A DNA stretch of 7,937 nt from Tepidisphaeraceae bacterium. Its GTDB lineage: Bacteria > Planctomycetota > Phycisphaerae > Tepidisphaerales > Tepidisphaeraceae. The notes under the pieces are model-generated. The model saw only the letters and a program-made list of their open reading frames with translations, was not told where the DNA came from and did no database searches. Shown here piece after piece: positions 4,858 through 7,937 of the stretch. Position numbers and translations under genes: made by a program. Numbering within the stretch: position 1 is the first letter of the stretch; the number at the start of each line of letters is the position of its first letter. The DNA lies in assembly GCA_025450555.1 (NCBI GenBank), contig JANWHF010000178.1:1-7937 (forward strand), in the 5' to 3' direction.

Positions 4858-7800
4858 GTGAAGAACAAATTTTCACCGCCGGTTCAGAATCACAAGTGCA
4901 TCGCTTCCGACGTTTTGTTAGACTCCCGGCGTTACAAATCCTTTTTTTCTGTCCCAGCTTCCGGGGGTATCGTGATTCATAGTAACGACCCGCATCGGTT
5001 GGATGATGCGCATGATCCCAATGCGGCGGAACCTTATGACTTGACGCTGGAAGAGGCGGAGGCGGAGGCGGAGGCGGAGGTGCCGCTCGCTACGCCGCAT
5101 GGCGGTGTGCTGGCTCCCCCGCCGGAGTTAGCGCCGGTGCCGCAGCCTGTCCAACCCGCGCTTTCGCGCGGCGTCATTTACCGGATCAACAGCAGTCACG
5201 CCAGCTTCGGTGAATTGTGGCGCGATTGTCGGTCACCTTCGGTTTTGCTGTTGTGGATGACCAAGCTGCTGCGCATTCGCGTGCCGGGGTCGGTCACTGA
5301 TCTGAATGTCGAATCGCTTGCGCCCTTTGAAACGTCGCCGCAGGAGCTGCCGGCGGATGTGCAGCAGAAGATGGCGCCGATCCTGAGCGAGATGGGCGAC
5401 AATGGATTCGACTCTGGGCAAGCGGTGGCCCACGTCCTTGTCGATCTGTTCAACTCGTGTCGAACCTATGTGATGACGCTTCCGCGAGCCGACGGGCGCG
5501 CGATTGGCCGGGTTCGCGTGCGGATGGAGGGAACTCGGACGCCGCCGAAGACGAGCGTTTCGAGCGATGTGCTGAGCGAATTGTCGGATGGGCGATATAT
5601 CTGGTTCACCAGCGCCAAATCGATCTGCGATGCGCCGATCGGCGTCGAGGTTCACAATCATCGCGGCGCCAGCTTTGCCGAGCTGTGGGCGCTGCACGAT
5701 CGCCATCTTCGACAGAATACGACCCGTTCGATCAACGTGATCCGGGACGCTGCAGAGGCGCGGGCGCTCGCCGAGCGGCATCAGGTGAAGCTTCGCGATT
5801 TCCACCTTCGTCGAAAGCTTTTTACGCCTGTGGATGAAGCGGAGCGCCAGCAGATGAATGCCCGGATGGCGGGCTTTGGGCAGTCGGGATCCACCAACTT
5901 CGAATATCCGCTGGTGCTGGCCGAGATTCATCGATTGCAGACGCGCAAGAGCAGCCGGACCGTCGGCATTCTGATGCTTCTTGTCTCCCTGGGATTGTTC
6001 CTGATGATCGGCTTTGGCGGAGGCACGACAACGGCGCAGAAGGAAATGAATTCCTGGCAGACGTTGCTTCTGCTCGTGCCGATTCTTTTTTTCCACGAGC
6101 TGGGCCATTACCTGGCGATGCTGCTGTTTCGGTATCGCAACGTGCGGATGTTTTTCATCCCGCTGTTTGGGGCCGCGGTGAATGGTCAGAACTACACCGC
6201 GCCCGGGTGGAAAAAAGTGATCGTGGCGATGGCGGGACCTCTGCCGGGCATCGTCGTGGGCGGCGTGCTCGCGTGCGTGGGAATCGTATTACATCATGCG
6301 CTGTTGATGAAGGCGGCGATGCTGACGCTTTTAATCAACGGCTTCAATCTGCTTCCCGTTCTGCCGCTGGATGGCGGACGAATCGTGCAGGTGCTGCTGT
6401 TTTCCCGGCATTATGGACTGGACCTGGCGTTCCGAATTGTGACGGTCGTGATTCTGGCGGGCCTGGGTTTCCTGCCGGGTGGGCGAATCTTTTTTTACCT
6501 TGCGATCGCGATGGCGATTAGCATCCCGTCCGCAATCAGGACCGGGAAGATTGCCCAGGAGCTGCGCACTCGAGGCGTCGGGCCGCGGCCGGGTGATGAT
6601 CAGACGATTCCATTGGATGTGGCCCAGCAGATTATTTCGCGGCTCAAGTCGGGGGTTACCAGCCGACTATCTCAGCAGACCAAAACGCTGGCGCAGCAGA
6701 CGCTGTCGGTTTACGAAGGCATTTGCGCGCGTCCGCCCGGCTGGGCGAGCACGATCGGCTTTGGCGTTTTTTACATTGGAGGGATTCTGTTATCGCTCGC
6801 GCTGACGCTGGTGCTGGTGGTGGCGCAGCCGGGACGGTTCAACGACCTCGCGCGGGCTGCCGCGGCACAGCCCAAGCAGAAACTTTCGCCGGCCGATATC
6901 GTGATGTTCCCCAATCCCACACCGGTTTCGACGGCGGCACATCAAAACATCATTGCCAATTTCCCACGGCCGGGCGATGCCATCACCGCGTTTGACGCGC
7001 TGCGCCCGCAATTGACCGATGGCGAATCGATCGAGCGATTCGGGCAGACGCTGATGGTGTCACTGGCGGGTATTTCGGATGACGAGCGGCATCATTGGAT
7101 CGATCGTGTGCAGGCGCGCACGAACGAATTCTGCGTGGAGGGAGCCCAAGCGCCGGTTAGCATTCGTTTGACATGCGTCGCGCCCAGTAATGCCGCGGCT
7201 GAGAAAATCCAGAAGGAGCTGAACGAGTATTTTGGTTTGATGTATGTCATGCGAGTGATTCCGCCCTGGATGCCTGATGACGCGCGTACGCCGCAGGAGC
7301 GCGCTGCTCAGCGGGTTGCACGCCAGACATACCAGCGGCTGACCGAAGCCGGTTCCACCGCATACAAGGACCCGCAGGTTCGCGAGCTGAGTAAAAAGAT
7401 CCGCCAGGCCAGACAATACGGCGACACCGCCAAGGTCGAGCAACTCTCCAAGGAAAGCACCGCGCTCATGGAGCACCTCCGTCAGCGCGACATCGATCAC
7501 ATTCGCGCGGCTAACGACGGTAGCGTCGACCAGGAAGTGGTTCGTCAATACATGGCGTTGCCGAAACCGAATTTCGACGATGAAGGAGACGAAATCTCCA
7601 CGCCGAAGACCAAGGCTCAATATCATGCGATGGCCCTGCGTATGGGTGAGGCGCCGGAGGGCGATGACCGGTATCTTGTGCGTTACGGCGGCGTTGGCCG
7701 GCGCGAGCAGCTTTTGACCTTTTCATATCTGAGCTTCCACGACACGCCGCAGGGCGCGCCGGCTCTGGTGAACTGGCTGGCGGACAAGGGATGCAAATCG

Positions 7801-7875
7801 ATGCATTACGAAATCAAAATCCGCGCGCTGGAGATTCCGGATGTGCAAAGCAGTTCGGACGGCTCCGATCGCTAA
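4858..7875 (+). CDS. Site-2 protease family (M50) intramembrane zinc metallopeptidase with large unknown N- and C-terminal regions
   Basis: A multi-pass membrane protein of about 1005 residues. The zinc site is HELGH (413-417, FFHELGHYLAMLLF) and the second motif is NLLPVLPLDGGR (497-508), with Asp505 as third ligand. GQNYTAPGWKK with an AGP (about 459-461) is also typical of M50. Hydrophobic segments lie at about 368-390, 402-424, 452-478, 482-503, 519-538, 541-560 and 633-656. M50 enzymes cut substrate helices within the membrane, often to release signalling proteins; no substrate or anti-sigma partner is seen here. The N-terminal 360 residues begin with an acidic EAEAEAEAE stretch and a Pro-rich linker, then hold two ASF(G/A)ELW motifs (115-121 and 271-277). 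The C-terminal 350 residues have a charged, probably coiled-coil stretch (about 811-886) and an unrecognised end. Many M50 proteins have only 350-450 residues, so the flanks are notable. The start is GTG 4858 without a proper ribosome binding site; GTG 4972, after GGGGGT, is a credible alternative (967 residues). Confidence 0.9.
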   Translation: MKNKFSPPVQNHKCIASDVLLDSRRYKSFFSVPASGGIVIHSNDPHRLDDAHDPNAAEPYDLTLEEAEAEAEAEVPLATPHGGVLAPPPELAPVPQPVQPALSRGVIYRINSSHASFGELWRDCRSPSVLLLWMTKLLRIRVPGSVTDLNVESLAPFETSPQELPADVQQKMAPILSEMGDNGFDSGQAVAHVLVDLFNSCRTYVMTLPRADGRAIGRVRVRMEGTRTPPKTSVSSDVLSELSDGRYIWFTSAKSICDAPIGVEVHNHRGASFAELWALHDRHLRQNTTRSINVIRDAAEARALAERHQVKLRDFHLRRKLFTPVDEAERQQMNARMAGFGQSGSTNFEYPLVLAEIHRLQTRKSSRTVGILMLLVSLGLFLMIGFGGGTTTAQKEMNSWQTLLLLVPILFFHELGHYLAMLLFRYRNVRMFFIPLFGAAVNGQNYTAPGWKKVIVAMAGPLPGIVVGGVLACVGIVLHHALLMKAAMLTLLINGFNLLPVLPLDGGRIVQVLLFSRHYGLDLAFRIVTVVILAGLGFLPGGRIFFYLAIAMAISIPSAIRTGKIAQELRTRGVGPRPGDDQTIPLDVAQQIISRLKSGVTSRLSQQTKTLAQQTLSVYEGICARPPGWASTIGFGVFYIGGILLSLALTLVLVVAQPGRFNDLARAAAAQPKQKLSPADIVMFPNPTPVSTAAHQNIIANFPRPGDAITAFDALRPQLTDGESIERFGQTLMVSLAGISDDERHHWIDRVQARTNEFCVEGAQAPVSIRLTCVAPSNAAAEKIQKELNEYFGLMYVMRVIPPWMPDDARTPQERAAQRVARQTYQRLTEAGSTAYKDPQVRELSKKIRQARQYGDTAKVEQLSKESTALMEHLRQRDIDHIRAANDGSVDQEVVRQYMALPKPNFDDEGDEISTPKTKAQYHAMALRMGEAPEGDDRYLVRYGGVGRREQLLTFSYLSFHDTPQGAPALVNWLADKGCKSMHYEIKIRALEIPDVQSSSDGSDR
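4933..4968 (+). promoter_or_regulatory. Possible promoter -10 and ribosome binding site for an alternative protease start at 4972
   Basis: TACAAA (4933-4938) resembles a -10 box, and a G-rich GGGGGT (4963-4968) ends three bases before GTG 4972. Together they would fit a transcript starting near 4945 and translation from 4972, making the first 38 residues of the longer reading untranslated. No -35 box at standard spacing is seen. Confidence 0.2.
5053..5079 (+). repeat. GAGGCG hexanucleotide repeat, four copies
   Basis: Four perfect tandem copies of GAGGCG (5053-5076) are followed by GAG. They encode the EAEAEAEAE stretch near the N terminus of the protease. Because the unit is six bases, copy-number changes would keep the frame and only alter the length of an acidic, probably disordered, tail. 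Confidence 0.85.
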
Positions 7876-7905
7876 ATATGCAGTACCGCTTGAGCGCGAG
7901 GTCGC

Positions 7906-7911
7906 TACAAT
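7906..7911 (+). promoter_or_regulatory. -10-like box before a possible next gene at the right edge
   Basis: TACAAT lies 31 bases after the protease stop codon and 9 bases before an ATG at 7921 whose frame (MPLIS) is open to the window end. The arrangement mirrors that at 2988-3000 and could drive a leaderless or near-leaderless mRNA. No -35 box at proper spacing is seen, and only five codons of the putative gene are present. Confidence 0.25.
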
Positions 7912-7920
7912 GCCTCGACT

Positions 7921-7937
7921 ATGCCATTGATCAGCGA
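7921..7937 (+). CDS. Possible start of the next gene (five codons only)
   Basis: ATG at 7921 begins an open frame (MPLIS) that is cut by the window end. Support is limited to the TACAAT box 9 bases upstream. An ATG at 7878, two bases after the protease stop, also opens a frame reaching the end (20 codons), so the true start cannot be decided here. Confidence 0.2.

Noticed and set aside
4853..4861. Tiny upstream frame ATG-AGG-TGA overlapping the GTG start of the protease
   Set aside because: A two-codon frame without a ribosome binding site occurs easily by chance; no regulatory role can be supported.
5233..6108. 291-codon minus-strand open frame inside the protease gene
   Set aside because: It is antisense to a region with clear protein features (membrane helices, HELGH). 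Its own translation is rich in R, H and Q, as expected of a shadow frame in GC-rich coding DNA.
7878..7937. Open frame from ATG 7878 to the right edge as the next gene
   Set aside because: It starts two bases after the protease stop with no ribosome binding site, and the ATG at 7921 has better upstream context; too little sequence to decide.

Overview
The window looks like a chromosomal piece of a Gram-negative bacterium, most probably a planctomycete (Planctomycetota), with Verrucomicrobiota as the main alternative. This is an inference from gene content. The signs are an autotransporter-type beta-strand-repeat surface protein with a PEP-CTERM sorting tail, a very large M50 membrane protease with long unknown flanks, moderately high GC, and starts with weak or no Shine-Dalgarno sequence. 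No rRNA, tRNA, CRISPR array, insertion sequence or phage gene is visible.

Layout, left to right. Positions 1-68 (minus) hold the first 22 codons of a gene that leaves the window; it has a good ribosome binding site and a hydrophobic N-terminal segment. Positions 69-424 carry no convincing gene but do carry inverted repeats. The most striking is a nested structure at 251-392 that begins 33 bases past the stop codon of the next gene. Positions 425-2733 (minus) hold one secreted beta-strand-repeat protein with a PEP-CTERM tail. It is split into two reading frames by an apparent one-base loss in an A5 run (T5 on the coding strand) at 877-881; restoring one base gives a single 769-residue protein. 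Positions 2734-2999 are a divergent intergenic region with a TACAAT box just before the next start. Positions 3000-4700 (plus) encode a three-domain flavoprotein: cyclic-nucleotide-binding-like fold, glutaredoxin-like fold, then a thioredoxin-reductase-like FAD/NAD(P)H module without the CxxC pair. After a 157-base gap with a hairpin, 4858-7875 (plus) encodes a roughly 1005-residue site-2 protease (M50) with HELGH and a PLDGG motif, inside large uncharacterised N- and C-terminal regions. The last 62 bases may hold the promoter and start of another plus-strand gene.

Nothing in the sequence ties these genes into one pathway. The surface protein is transcribed away from the two plus-strand genes, and the gap and hairpin between the flavoprotein and the protease argue against tight coupling. 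The points most worth a second look are the frameshift that would remove the sorting signal, the 142-base nested inverted repeat, the recurring TACAAT-before-ATG arrangement that suggests leaderless transcripts, and the protease's unknown flanking regions with an internally repeated ASF(G/A)ELW motif.
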